Shown here: one piece after another, positions 10,592-22,925 of the stretch | Layout: each line of letters opens with the position of its first letter | Position numbering within the stretch: the first letter of the stretch is position 1 | From: Ceratothoa steindachneri | Taxonomy: Eukaryota; Arthropoda; Malacostraca; Isopoda; Cymothoidae | Assembly: GCA_963969495.1 (NCBI GenBank) | Contig: OZ018323.1 | Location: 76,906,583-76,970,582, forward strand | DNA length: 64,000 nt | Reading direction: 5' to 3' | Made by a program: the position numbers and the translations under genes | The notes under the pieces: generated by a model | What the model saw: only the letters and a program-made list of their open reading frames with translations | Told to the model about the DNA's origin: nothing | The model's database searches: none

Positions 10592-12719
10592 CAGAAATTC
10601 CGATCTCTTGCTAAGCTTAAATAAAGCTAAAAGCAGAACGTACATACACAAACACACACACAATGCAAAACAAATCTTTCCTTTGCCACATTTGTGCCAT
10701 TTTTATCTTAAGGAATGCTCTCCCCCCTCCCCCTCGTCTTAAACAGCCCCTCCCCCTCTACCTTAATTCACGTCTAGATATAAAAGGAGGAAGCAGATTT
10801 TCGATCTTGTACAGGGTGTCTCGTCTCTCCCAGACACTTTTTAATTACTTATAATCGCACCAATCTTTTACCAATTTAGATATAGTTTTTATACACTGAT
10901 ATTAAATGGGGGTTTTGCCCTACTAAACCCTCTTTATTGACACCTCAAAGATTCAAATTTGATCTAAATTGAACAAAACTATAATCCATTTATTAACGAA
11001 GGCGGGGACAAAAATATAAATATCCCCCATTTATTCCCCCCCATTGAAGAAGGCCGGGGCTACTAAGGAGGACGTGTAGATGCCATAGTGCCCCTTGGTG
11101 GCACTGTGCCATATACCCTGCCCAGTTCCTGGGGGGGCCAAAACGACCCCTGGGACCTATCCCGAGTGGCCTCTCATTAGAGAGGGCATTAGCCGAGTGA
11201 TTTAGGGAGAGGTGGTAGGGTGGATAAGAGGGGGAAGGAATTAAAAGGAGGGGAAGAAAAGGAAGGTGCAAAGCGCTCATTCCGAAAGTTCAAGAAAAGC
11301 ATACATAGGAAAGCGCTCGGAATCTTCTTTCCCTTTTCCATACCCGGCGTTTAACAAATAAAGGCGGACACACACACACACATACACATACATATGCATA
11401 CATAAATGCCTCAAGGGGACGTATGCCTTGGTTGCTGGAAGGGGAGGTCCGTCGCCAGGCCCAGGAGAGTTGTGTACTCTCCCGCCTTAAGCATCAGTCT
11501 CGTCCAATGAACATCAGCCTCTATCAATCCTCTTAGAAGCGTTATTTCCACTCGGTTAGTTCATGGCCCTCGTCCTTGGAGGGGGGCATCGCTCCCTTTT
11601 AAAACATTATCTTTAAATAACCAAATGTGCTGGTGGTGTGTATGGAGGACGGGGGGGGGGGGGTATGAGTGATGTTGTCATCGCCACACACACGACTCCA
11701 CTTTCAATCTTAAGCATTTCCTTGAAGTGATCTCCAAATTGTCTCCATTCAGAGATTCGGGTTTCTTAAAAGACTTGAATGGGTGACGATCTCTTTCAAT
11801 GAGACTTATCTCGGGAGGAAAAATAAATGGCGTTTTTTTTTCACAAACCACTAAGGCAATTGGATTCCGAGACTCTTTTTTTACGGGCAAAGGAGGTGTG
11901 TTAAACTCACACTCATTCAATTAATTTCGTACTAGCAGTTCCTATGCCTCTGTACGAACACCAGTAAGGAGTGATAAGGTTTGCCATTACAGCCTTTTTA
12001 CTTCAGCTCTTTTTCCATTCAATCCATTGAGTAAAAATGCCCTCGTTGTTTAGCCTACCTTTTGATCTATAGCTGTGCGTGAAGACTAGGGGAGGGTTTG
12101 CTTTAAATGGCTTGCTCCAGCAGGACGACGTATTGTTTCCTTCTCACTTCTATATCGGAGTGAGAAGACTGGGAGAGGCGTCGCTCCAAATGGCTTTCCC
12201 CTTGTTTTCTTCTCTTTCATGTAGCAGACCGTGAAGAATAAATGTCCCCTTTAAATAGCTTGCTCTAATACCACAATGTGTGGTTTTCTTGCGTCTAGCT
12301 ATAGCAGAACGTGAAGATTAGATATTTTGCTTAACTAAATTAAGTGTCAGGAGATGGGGCAACCTCCCTGATTATAGATAATAAGCAGTTCTTGGGACAT
12401 TTACAGTAGTCTCTTGAGAATTATTTGCCCTAAGCAAACACCAGTGTGTTGTTAGTTGCCTTTTTTTTAATGTATGGTCATCGAGAGCAAATTACCAGGA
12501 AAATATTTGTAAACATTTTCATAATGAATTTGGTAAACTCAGAGAGAATAAAAAAAAATAAAAGAGCCATGAGGGGTAATTACTTGGAGGCAGTAAGAGA
12601 AGGGAATGCAACTCTCGTATCCTCCCTCATCAGAAGAGAACAGTCCCACACAAAACTATTAACCAAACTGTTAAAGAAAATAAAAAAGTATGAGAAAATA
12701 AAATAATTAAAGTCAATTA
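10589..12719. other. Gene-free stretch with small simple repeats
   Basis: Contains a (CA)n/(CATA)n patch at about 11370-11405, a G13 run near 11650, and GC-richer DNA at 11000-11300. The minus frame over 10993-11280 (Pro-rich, PRGRFGPPRNWAG) resembles decayed repeat sequence but I cannot name it. No tandem array or RNA gene seen. The 86-residue frame at 12446-12706 is Lys-rich and unrecognised. Confidence 0.4.
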
Positions 12720-12723
12720 TTAA

Positions 12724-13310
12724 TTTCATCCGTGGTAATTGTCATCCGTGGGATTTACCGACGAAACTCGGTGCCATTGGCGGGAGTTACTTGCGACACT
12801 CGGTAATTGTCATTCGTGGGATTTATCGACGACGATCGGTAATTGTCATTAATGATTTTCCGAAGACATTCGGTAATTGGCACCCTATGGAGTTACCGAC
12901 GATACTTGGCAATTGTTACCCGAATAACATACAGATAACACTCGGTAATTGTCATCCGTGGGCTTTAACAACGACAATTGTAATGTGAGATTTTCCAACA
13001 AACCTCTCCAATTGTCACCCGCCGGATTTACCGAGACACTCGGTAATTGTCATCCGTGGGCTTTAACAACGACAATTGTCATTGTTGGATTTAACAAAGA
13101 GACTCTGTAATTGTCAACCGTCGGATTTACCGACGACACTCGATAATTGTCATCAGTGGGATTTACCGACGACACTCGGTAATTGTCGCCCATCGGATAT
13201 ACCGACGGCATTTGGTAAATGTTGACCGTCGGATTTACCGACGACAGTCGATTTTTTGTCATTGATGGGATTTACCGACCACACTCGGCAATTGGCATCC
13301 GCACCCTTGA
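12724..13310. repeat. Minisatellite, 36-bp unit, about 16 copies
   Basis: The unit begins GTAATTGTCATCCGTGGGAT and ends TTACCGACGACACTCG, 36 bases in all. Copies are diverged (roughly 70-95% alike by eye). The CGGTAA at the start and TTACCG in the middle of each unit are inverted to each other, so each copy could form a short stem. It is not coding: copies contain small length changes and both strands have stops. Confidence 0.9.
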
Positions 13311-13789
13311 CAAAACAACGGTGGTTCGGATTCTTAAAATTATATTCTTTCGGTCACTCTTAACTTTTGATTCTATGGGGCTCATTCACAGCTGCTATAA
13401 ACAGGACCCCCTCCCCCGACCCTCCCGAGGGCGTTATTAGGTAGAATAGGGAAAGGTCGGTGCGAGTTTAGCGTTGATACATAGATAGAGCGATCCCTAC
13501 TCATCTCCGCATTGAGACAATTCTCTCGTTGAAAAGTGAAATAAGTGTCGGCGAATAAGTGACATTAATGAAGAGTACAAGTCCCATAATGCCTTTGCCA
13601 TTAAGGACCACATCTTTGTGTTCGAGTACAAGGGCGACATCTTCAACCCACACTGCACAAATTGCATTATGTTGTGTTATTTTTTACTCGGGATCACCCT
13701 GTATTTAAAGCTGAATGCCCTTTTAACCCCATTAAGTAAATTAGTAAAAATACAAAGTGTAATTTTCACCAAAGTCTTTTAAATTATTA
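13311..13789. other. Gene-free spacer
   Basis: Unique-looking sequence between two minisatellites, with a C-rich patch near 13410. No gene or RNA recognised. Confidence 0.4.
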
Positions 13790-15880
13790 ATATCCACTAA
13801 ACTAAATTATTACTTTCATTATTATCACCTTTAATACCCCCCCTCCCCTCTAGTATGCTCCAATAACTCCCCTAAACTCCTTAAATACACCCAACTTCTG
13901 TTGTAAAGTCCCTTTAAATAACGCTTTCTGTTCCTCAAATATCTATTAAATAACCCCTATATAATCCGTAAGACCCCCAAAATATCCCCTTACGATTCCC
14001 TAAAGACACCTTAAATACTCTCCATTTATTTATTAAATACCCTTTTGAATAAAAACACTTTAAATATATCCTTTAAATTCCTTAAAACCACATTAAATAC
14101 CCCTCCTATTCCATAAAGACCCCTTACATAGTCATATAAAATTCTCCAAAGACACGTTAAATATCTTAAACACCCCCTACCTATTACTAAAGACCCATTT
14201 AATATCTCATTCCTCCGCCTCAACGACCAATAAAGCATTAAATACCCCACCTTTCACTAAATCTCATTTACGTATCCCCTTCATATTTCATAAAGACGCC
14301 TTTAATAGCTAAAATACCGCCTATCTATGCCATATATACCGCATAAATTCCCTTCAAAAGACTCAAGACCATAAATATCTTACATACCCTCTACATATGC
14401 GCGAAAGACACCTTAATTTGCCTTGTCCATGCTCTTAAGGCCCCACCAACGCAAATGCTACTACCTATTCCTTACAGATTCCTTGAATATGTTCTTGCTA
14501 TGCCTTAAAGACACCCTAAATACTTTAAATACCACTACATTCAACCTAATGACCGGTTAAATATTTCTTCAACAGCCCCCTTCGAATTATTTTAAATATC
14601 CCCTACCTATGCCCAAAGACATCTTAAATAGCCCATCATATGCATAAGAGTACCCATAAATACCTTAAATACCACATAACTATGCGGTGAAGACCACTTT
14701 AATAGTCCTTTATATACCAAAATGACTCGCTAACTACCTTAAACACCATACTTGTCTCGAAAGACCCCTTAAATATTCCTTCCCTATGCCTTAAAGACCC
14801 CTTAAATATACTTTCTCTATTTCGTAAAGACCCATTTAATATCCTTTCTCTATTCAAACCCCTTAAATATCCTTTCCCTTTTCCTTGAAGACCCCCTTAA
14901 ATATCCTCTATCTATTCCTTAAGGACCTTTTTAATATCCTTTAAATATTCCTTAAAGACCCGTTTTTTATCCTTTTCCTATTCCTTAAAGACCCATCGAA
15001 TATCCTTTCGCTATTCCTTAAATATCCTTTCCATATTCCTTAAAAAACTTAAATATCCTTTTCCTATGTTCTAGAGACACCTTAAATATATCCTAAATAC
15101 CCATTAATATTCCATTAACACCTTTACTGTTTCTTTCTATTCTAAAGACGCCTTAAAAGCCCTAATTTGCAATTAAGACCCCATTAATGCCTTAAGTATC
15201 TCTACCTATATCCCTATCCCAATTGACTATACCCTTCTGTGCCATAAATACTTTAAATATCCATTCTTTTGTCATATACACCCATTGAATAGGCATTATT
15301 TTGTCCCAAACGCATACGAAAAACTATATCTTCCCTATATATCCTGTAAAGACCCCTTAAATACCTGTTCCTACAATATGCTCAAATGACATCCGTAAAT
15401 ACCTCAATCATTATCTCCTCCTCTAAATCCCTATACATATGTCCACATGAAATACCTTTTACCTGTTCGAGAAAGACTACTTAAATATCCCTTCTCTATT
15501 TCCTTAAGATCCCTTTTCAATGCCCTTATGATCCCTTAAATATACCTTTTCTATGCCCTTAAGATCCTCTAAATATCTCTTTTCTATGCACAAAAGATCC
15601 TTTAAATATCCCTTTTCTATACCCTTAAGCTCCCTTAAATATCTCTTTTATATGTCCCCAAGATCCCTTAAATATCACTTTTCTCTTTCCAAAAGATCCC
15701 TTAAATATCCCCTTTTCTATGGCCAAAAGATCCCTTAAATATCCCATTTCTATGCCCTTAAAATCTCTATTTATCACTTTTTTATGCCGTCTTAAGATCC
15801 GTTAAATTTCCCTTGTATATAGCTTAAAGACCCTTACATATCCCTTTCTTTGCCTTTAAGACTACCCAAATACATAACCT
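13790..15880. repeat. Degenerate minisatellite, roughly 30-32-bp unit, about 2.1 kb
   Basis: Repeated phrases CCTTAAAGACCCCTTAAATA and TCCTTTCCCTATTCCTTAAA define a pyrimidine-rich unit of about 31 bases. The left third is highly diverged. The part near 14760-15080 is the most regular, and the right part (15480-15760) has a variant with GATCCCTTAAATATCCCTTT. Strand bias (C and T rich on +) holds throughout. No coding meaning. Confidence 0.85.
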
Positions 15881-16664
15881 TAAATACCTAAGCTTTCAAT
15901 GAAAGATAGCATTAAGCTAATTAGGGCGTTGTCGCCTGAGAGTTCTCGAGAGACGATTTGCAAGTGGTGAAGGTGGGGAAATGATTATGTGTGGAAGGTG
16001 ACTAATCCGAGTAAGGCATATAGGAGACTAATCAGGGCGCGCAACTCTTTTCCAACTCCTTCTGTTCTCCTGTCTGCTGCGAACAAGCAGGTATGTTGTT
16101 GCGTTATCCCCGGCTATCAGCACTGCGAATCCACCTTTGGGAGAGTTGAGTGCCATTTTTGTCTAAAAATCTCAAGGCGTCCTCGGTTTATATATCTCTT
16201 TCTTGCGGTTTCACTTCCTCCAACTCCACCACCTTCCTCATATTTATAAATAGAGGTTCCTTCATTGGTTTTCGTTTTTTTATCATTAAACAAAGCAAAA
16301 TAAATTCACGACTCTAACCCCTCCACTCCACTTTTACCACACCACCCACTTCATCTCTCGACACATCGTCGTAGGCAATTCGACGCATCCTCCTTCAGAC
16401 GTATTAACCCACTTTCGGGGCCATGCCTACACTGAGGTGGGGCAGCTGTTTCATGCCTCCATCTTCCCATGCCCATACTCCCTAACAGTCATTGAGGGGC
16501 GGGTGTGGGAGAGCTGGATCCCTCGTTGCGGGTGTAACCGAGAGATTATTTTCAGAGCATTCATGTACCTCCATCTTTGTTCGAGCAGACAACGAACGCT
16601 CCACTCATGAACCCGACATTTCAGCTGTTTAGTGATGAACCGATGCGGAAATGTTGTCAACATT
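15881..16664. other. Gene-free spacer
   Basis: Mixed-composition sequence between two large minisatellites. Opposing short frames (15989-16249 + and 16451-16663 -) show no domain I can name. Confidence 0.4.
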
Positions 16665-18830
16665 CTTTGCAGTACATTTGTATAGCTCTATCATTTAACA
16701 TTTTGAGGGGTATCGGCCCTGGAGTCGAACGTTCTCTGTATACTCGTATAATTCAACATTCTTTGCATTGCCCCTGAAATTCAATATTTTTGTATAGCCT
16801 CTATAGTTGAACAATTTCTGTATTCTTCCTTAGTTCAACATTTTTTGCATAGCCTATGTAGTCAAACATTATTTGTATAGCCTCTGTAATTCAACATTAT
16901 TTGCATAGCCTTTGAATTTACCATTATTATATAGTTTTATAGTTGAACATTTTCTGTATACCCGCCGTTGTTCAACATTCTTAATATAATGCCTCTAGTT
17001 AAACATTTTTCTGTATACCCGCTGTTGTTCAACATTCTCTGCATACTGCCTATAGTTCAGCATTTTTTGCATAGCCTCCGTAATCCAAAATGATTTGTAT
17101 ACCTCTTTAGTTCAACATTCTTTCTATACCTCTTTAGTCCACATTTTTTGTATATACCGTGTCTTGGTCACCTTGTTGTTCAACACATTTTGTATACACT
17201 CCATCTAAGCCATCCATCAGATCAACATTGTCTGCATATACCCGGTTTAAGCCACACCATCGCTTAACATTCGCTGTAAACACCCCGTTGATCAGCATTC
17301 TTCGGATGACCCATGGAGTTCATTCTCTGCAATTCAAAATTCACCGTTGACCTCAAGTAGCAAAGTATTTCTTATAGAGCATCTTTAGTTCAAAATTCTT
17401 TGAATACCTACACGTTGCCATGGCAACCTGCAGTTAAAAGGTATATTGTAAGCAATCGTGAATTTCAACTTCCGCAGTATACCCACTGTAGTTAGCATTC
17501 CATGCATCTCCTCCCTTTATTCAACATTTGTCCTAAAAGTTCAGTCATCCATTCAAAGATATTTGTATACCCGTTGTTGTCCGGCATTCTCTGTATACCC
17601 CCTGTAATTCAATGCTCTTTGTCTAACCACTGTATTTCAACACTCTTTGCATGGCCCCTGTAGTTTAACACTTTATATACCCACGGTATTTCAACATTAT
17701 TTGTATGCCCTATATAGTTCAACACTCTTTGTATACCCCTTTGAATGATCACTTTCTGTGTACCCTTTGTAGATCAACGGTCTTTGTGCAATGTGCACCC
17801 CTGTAGTTCAACACTCTTTGCATATCCCCTATATTTCAAAATTCTTTTATACACTTTGTTGTTCGACACTCTGTGTATAGTTCCTGTAGTTCAACTTTCT
17901 GTATATCCCTTGTTTCAATACTTTATGTGCCCTCTATATTTTAACACTCATTGTATACCCGGTGTAGTTCAACATTTTGTATATACCCTGTAATTCAACA
18001 CTCTTTTGTACCCCTTTATTTTAACACTCTTTTAATACCCCTCAATTCCAACACTCTTTGTATGTTCCATGTAGTTAAACACTATTTGTATGTTCCATGT
18101 AGTTAAACACTATTTGTATGCTCCATGTAGTTAAACACTATTTGTAGGCCCCCTGTAGTTAAGACTTTTTGTACCACCTGTAGTTCAACATTATTTTTAT
18201 ACACCTTATAGTTCAACATTTTGTATATCCCAGGTAGTTCAACACTCTTTATATAACTCCTGTAGTTCAACATTATTCGTATATCATTTGTAGTTCTAGA
18301 ATCTTTGTATACCCCTGTATTTCAACACTTTGTAAACCCCTGTACTTCAACACTCTTTGAATACCACGTGTAGTTCAACCCTCTTTGTCTACCCGTTGTA
18401 GTTCACTACTCTGTATACCCCTGAAAATTCTGATTTATTTGATTCCCTTCGTAGTTCAACACTCTTTCCATACCCAATATAGTCCAATACTATTTGTGTA
18501 CACCCTGTAGTTCAACTATTTTTCTATAGCCCCTGAATTTCAACATTTGTATATTCCGTATAGTTAAACACTCTTTGTATAAACTCCGTAGTTTAATCAC
18601 TCTTTGCGTACCCCATGTAGTTCAACACTCTTTATATACGTTCTGTAGTTCAATTCTTTTTGTATATATACCCCATTAGTTCAACACTATTTGTGTACCC
18701 CCTGTGTTTCAACACTCTATGCTCCCTGTATTTCAACACTTTATATACCATCTGTAATGCAACACTTTTTTATACCCCTTGCACTTCAACATTCTTTGGA
18801 TCCACCTTGTGTATACCAATTACTTGTATC
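16665..18830. repeat. Minisatellite, about 26-28-bp unit, about 2.1 kb
   Basis: The unit reads roughly TGTAGTTCAACACTCTTTGT followed by ATACCCC. About 75 degenerate copies are strung together, with the most regular part at 17560-18760. Near 18066-18150 a 34-bp variant (CCATGTAGTTAAACACTATT) repeats exactly three times, a sign of recent local expansion. The Cys/Phe-rich frames over it are artefacts. Confidence 0.88.
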
Positions 18831-20493
18831 GCCCATGAATATTCATTTGAAGACCCATCTGGTAGTTCTCATAAGAAGTTGGCAGACAGGGTCCGAATTT
18901 GTTTGTGCGTACTCTGTCTCTCGGTCAGTAATCATGCACAACTCTAATTTGAGGCCAGTGCAGTATTAAAAAATATATATTTATGATGGCCAAGTCACGA
19001 AAACTGGACGCGGTTGGAAACTGGTTCATATCGATTTTTGAACGCTTACACAAGTCATTAACTTGTACACATGTGCGAAAACTTTACCAGGAGCCTTACG
19101 ACTTCATAGCTTAAATTGAGGGCCATTGTGAATGTTCTTTTTAATCTTTTAAATTTTAAAACTAAAATAATGTAATGAAAAGCAATCAAAAGGAGAAATC
19201 TCGTAGTTTAATTTCAAGTTTACGGGATCTTCTTCGCACTCAGCGCAAATTTTGAATGTCCGTAAAAATCTTTTTGGGGTACTGTTTTGAAAGCAGAGCT
19301 CATTTCCAAATTGTATTTAGATTCTATTGGATAAACAGTCAATGTGTATGTAACCTTTGCATCACCCTGTAGAATTTAGAGAAATAAAACTTAGGAACTT
19401 TCCCTTCAACTTAAGGTTTTTCATCTTAAAATTATTATCCATATTATTATTATTATTATAGTCATCATTACCAAAAGTCTCTTTCTTTTGTCGCGTGCCC
19501 CGACCGGATTATGAGATCCGATCAAGATCAGTATGACAATCGCTAGCAAGACCGTAGGTACCATGAACCGGTCATTTTTTATGTGTGTGGGGGTGTGTGG
19601 ATAGAGGGCGGTAGTACTTTGTTTTGACACCAGCCATCGAGCACGGCCCCCTTCGTGTCCTAAGGAAGAACCACCCTTACCATGTCAACGAAATGTTGCA
19701 GGAAAAAGGATGTTATGCATGCTCGAAAGAAGGGGAGGGAGGGGAGAGACAGCGGTGTTGTAATTAGCTCTGTGAGTAATGACATACGTGGCTGAAAACC
19801 CCTGCGCGCATGTGCCTGCCTCGGTGCCACGCATGATTGGCGAGATTTTCCTACCAGGGAGGGGTCAATAGCCCCCCCCCCTCCCACCGTGTGAGACCCT
19901 CCTAAAAATCTATCTCATTCTCCTCAAAACCAAACGGGATAGGAGCGACGAAAGTGTAAGTCCAAAAAGACCACAATTCTTTCGTCAGTCTATACATCTT
20001 AAAAGAGCACAAATGCATATCCAAATTGTACAGACCCAAATAACAAATGTACACAAGAAAATGCAATTCCCAAACCACCACACAAATGTATGTACATGTA
20101 AAAATAGTACAAACTACTCGTAGCATAGTTACTGGCGTATCCCGGGATAGAAAGTCATGTCGCAAATAAATGCAGATAGATATTGTTTCAAATTCTTATA
20201 TTGTGGCACAACAATATCTTTTTAACTTTTTGCTTGTTATATTTTAATATAACAATAATAATAATAATAATATCCAAGAGTAGTTTTTCTGCTTTACCTC
20301 GCAGCCTAATTTTACCTTTTCCTCATCAACATAATAAGAACGCATATTCCACGGCACAGCGTTTCATAAGAGAATAGTATCATTGGTTTCCTTCCGCTCC
20401 CAAGTAACATCCATCTTCATTAAACCATCTGCCGGTGCATGCGATGTAAACGAGACTAACAGGCTGATTCTCAAATTGAAATTATGAATGTAT
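18831..20493. other. Gene-free stretch with (ATT)n patches
   Basis: (ATT)n-like runs lie at about 19430-19460 and 20250-20272. A C-rich run is near 19871. No recognised gene; short frames at 19421-20165 on the minus strand lack family signal. Confidence 0.4.
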
Positions 20494-21095
20494 TATTACA
20501 AACAAGATGTAAGTCTCGTCACGTGCATGTTACAGGTTTTTCCATATTCACGTTTTCTATATTTGAGGGTTTTTTTTAGGAATTGATTCCAAAACAATAT
20601 GTCACATGTTATTCTCGTTATTGGTATGCATGACCATATCATGTTTCCAACGTGTTTCAGGCCTCGACAGATGGCGGAATTGCAGCTGTTTCCATTGCTT
20701 TTTTTGTTTTTTTTCATACTCTCGTTTTCTAAAATTTGTTGGGTTTTTTTTTTCTCCCGGTTGTTCATTCCAAAATTCAAGGTTGATTTGAATGGATTAT
20801 TCCAAACAATATATCCTCTTTTAGTTTCGTTACGTGCATGTTCAGATCATGTTTCGTGCGCGTTTCAGTTCCCGAGAGGGGTTGGTTTGTTTGTAAGGTT
20901 TTCATTTTATTTGTTTATTTTCATAATGTTTTTTTTCTATAATTAGGTTTCTGCCCTTGTATGAGCATTCTCAAACTATTAAGGTTTATTTAATACAAGT
21001 ACAGTATTCAAAATAATATATCGCCTGTCAATCTCGTTACCTACATGTTCAGATCCTGTTTTAAACGTGTTTCAGGTCCCGAGAGAGAGAGTGCA
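20494..21095. repeat. Diverged tandem repeat, about 210-bp period, three to four copies
   Basis: The phrases ATTCCAAAACAATAT, TCTCGTTA..GCATG and CATGTTT..CGTGTTTCAG recur at about 20585, 20798 and 21005, with a partial earlier copy near 20494. Spacings are about 213 and 207. Each copy also carries a T-rich tract. No coding content seen. Confidence 0.75.
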
Positions 21096-21864
21096 TTTGG
21101 TAGTTAGGTTTTGTTGGTTAGGAATTTAGGTTGCGATTACTATAGATAACAATGATTAACTTCCTCGATACTGCAACTGACATGCCTAGGGAGCGCTCCA
21201 CATTCACGCCAAGGAAGAGACTGCATCCAATTGATCAAACTAATACACCTAATAAACAACTTGTCTTAAATGGCAAATTTAACCTTGACTTTCGAGGTAC
21301 CTCCTCCCTCCCTCTAATGCGATGACAGAAGTGAATGTTAAAATAGCCATTTGTGAGAGGACGATCTCGAAGGACCACGTTGACGCCCCATCCCCTGTCG
21401 AGTAGAGGCCAAATGGCCTCTACCAGGATTCTAAAAAGCAAGGAAGCAAATAAATTATCGCGTGGGAACAGCCAACGCGACTGTCCACGGCTGTGTTTGC
21501 TTAAACCGGCTGATCCCCCGCTTAGACGCCTTCACCGAGAACCCCATGCCGTGCGGACATACTAATCCCCCGTAGATACGAGTCTCGAGCTAACCCCCAT
21601 GCCTTGGGGCGAGGATCGCCGCCTGAACGAACGTCTTTCCAAGGCCTTATATCGTCTTGGTAGACAAAGAACCGCGCCACTATATTTCCCCGGGACTGCC
21701 ATGCCCTGGAGGCCTTCTAGCGAACAAGCCAACAGACTATTTAATCTGAGTTCTCCTGTAACTCGAGAGAAAGTACCACCGTTTTTCGAGAAGATACACA
21801 CCCCTCGTCTCGAGTCGGACCTTGGAGTCGTACTGACCCTGGGTCGTCCAGAATGAGGTTGGTT
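21096..21864. other. Gene-free, GC-richer stretch
   Basis: Opposing frames at 21353-21565 and 21599-21856 are open but carry no motif I recognise. The higher GC than its surroundings suggests a decayed mobile element (perhaps an LTR), but I found no ends. Confidence 0.35.
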
Positions 21865-22023
21865 TTAGATATTCTCATTTTCTTGGATCTTCTTCAACAC
21901 TTCTGCAACACCGGAATGTGATAAGCCAAACCTCAGGGTGATTTGACGATAGCTAAAAGCCCCCTGGCGCTGTGTGCGTATCAGACTTATTTCCGCCAGG
22001 GTATAGTTACGTGTTTTCACCAT
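21865..22023 (-). pseudogene. Tc1-like transposase N-terminal fragment (helix-turn-helix)
   Basis: A 52-codon minus-strand frame from ATG at 22023 to a stop at 21865-21867 begins MVKTRNYTLAEISLIR. It continues RQGAFSYRQITLRFGLS and then SGVAEVLKKIQ, a clear Tc1/paired-type helix-turn-helix with the expected spacing. The catalytic domain is absent to the left, so this is an end fragment of a transposon. A palindromic Tc1-terminus-like sequence lies about 400 bp upstream at 22418, with a 67-bp tandem repeat in between. Confidence 0.7.
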
Positions 22024-22154
22024 TATCATATCATTATCAGATCATTACTGGTGTATTATACTAATCAACAAATATGATGTGTTATAAAAAGACATTTTAA
22101 CTTTAAAATACCGCATTCTGATGCCAGGATTTCATCCATTTCATTAGCATCAAC

Positions 22155-22368
22155 AATTTTTATATTTCGAAAAGGTTATAAGGAAGCTTTTGTACTTTTA
22201 TTTTACTTTCCAGATGTATAGGACACATACATCTGGAAAAATTAATAAGGAAGCTTTTGTACTTTTATTTTACTTTCCAGATGTACAGGACACATACATT
22301 TGGAAAAGGTTATAAGGAAGCTTTTTTACTTTTATTTGACTTTCCAAATGTATAGGACACATGCATAT
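22155..22368. repeat. 67-bp tandem repeat, three copies, each with a hairpin
   Basis: Three copies begin AAAAGGTTATAAGGAAGCTT and end CACATACATCTGG. Within each copy CCAGATGTAT and ATACATCTGG are perfect inverted repeats around the 7-base spacer AGGACAC, in the first copy. The third copy is degraded at its right end. Confidence 0.85.
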
Positions 22369-22417
22369 AAGCCTACACCAACATATTCATAGGCATACCC
22401 AAGGGATAAAAAAAATC

Positions 22418-22441
22418 CAGGTGTCCAAAAACTTTTGGACG
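22418..22441. repeat. Palindromic Tc1-terminus-like sequence
   Basis: CAGGTGTCCAAAAACTTTTG then GACGC. The core GTCCAAAA-AC-TTTTGGAC is a perfect inverted repeat and resembles Tc1-family terminal repeats. It probably marks the outer end of the element carrying the helix-turn-helix fragment to its left, but the palindrome leaves the orientation open. Confidence 0.5.
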
Positions 22442-22756
22442 CGGATGTACATGGACTAACAAAAATAAATGACATTTCCGAACACTTTTAACTTTTTTAT
22501 AGATATAAATACGAACAACTAGCAGAAGCAATTCTGATTGAAAACAAACAATCAAATTTAAACATCAAATCTGATGAATTGCGCAAAATCCTAAATATAT
22601 TTTAAGGATATTTCGACACATAAAATTTATGATAAAACGATAGATTTATATAAAAATTCTATTAAAATGAAAGACAGTGTTCTACTATTTAACACGCGAC
22701 TCTTCATCAGTATAAACAGCATGAAGATATAATAATTATACCCCCTTTAACTTAAT

Positions 22757-22925
22757 ATGGTTCCGCTATGTTGACGATGTCTTATTAGCGTGGCCACAAG
22801 GTAGAAATAATTTTGGCGCATTCCTCGCCAGACTCAACTTCTTACACCCAAATTCCATTTTGCAGTTGAATGAGAATCTGATTGTGGAGAAATGGCTACA
22901 TTAAACATCCTGGATGAGTATAGGT
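22757..22925 (+). pseudogene. Penelope-like element RT fragment
   Basis: The + frame reads MVPLC-less WFRYVDDVLLAWPQGRN, then FLARLNFLHPNSILQ and a stop. The YVDD box (22767-22778) with the WFRYVDDV and FL-RLN-LHP context is typical of Penelope-type reverse transcriptases, not of LINE RTs, which have FADD here. It is only about 55 residues long, so a small dead fragment. Two other Penelope relics lie at 29.8-30.5 and 58.0-59.2 kb. Confidence 0.7.

Noticed and set aside
10993..11280. 95-residue Pro-rich minus-strand frame
   Set aside because: GC-rich unique stretch without recognised motif; could be transposon debris but I cannot support a call.
12724..13310. CRISPR-like array (36-bp repeats)
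   Set aside because: Copies are directly adjacent with no spacers, and the setting is eukaryotic.
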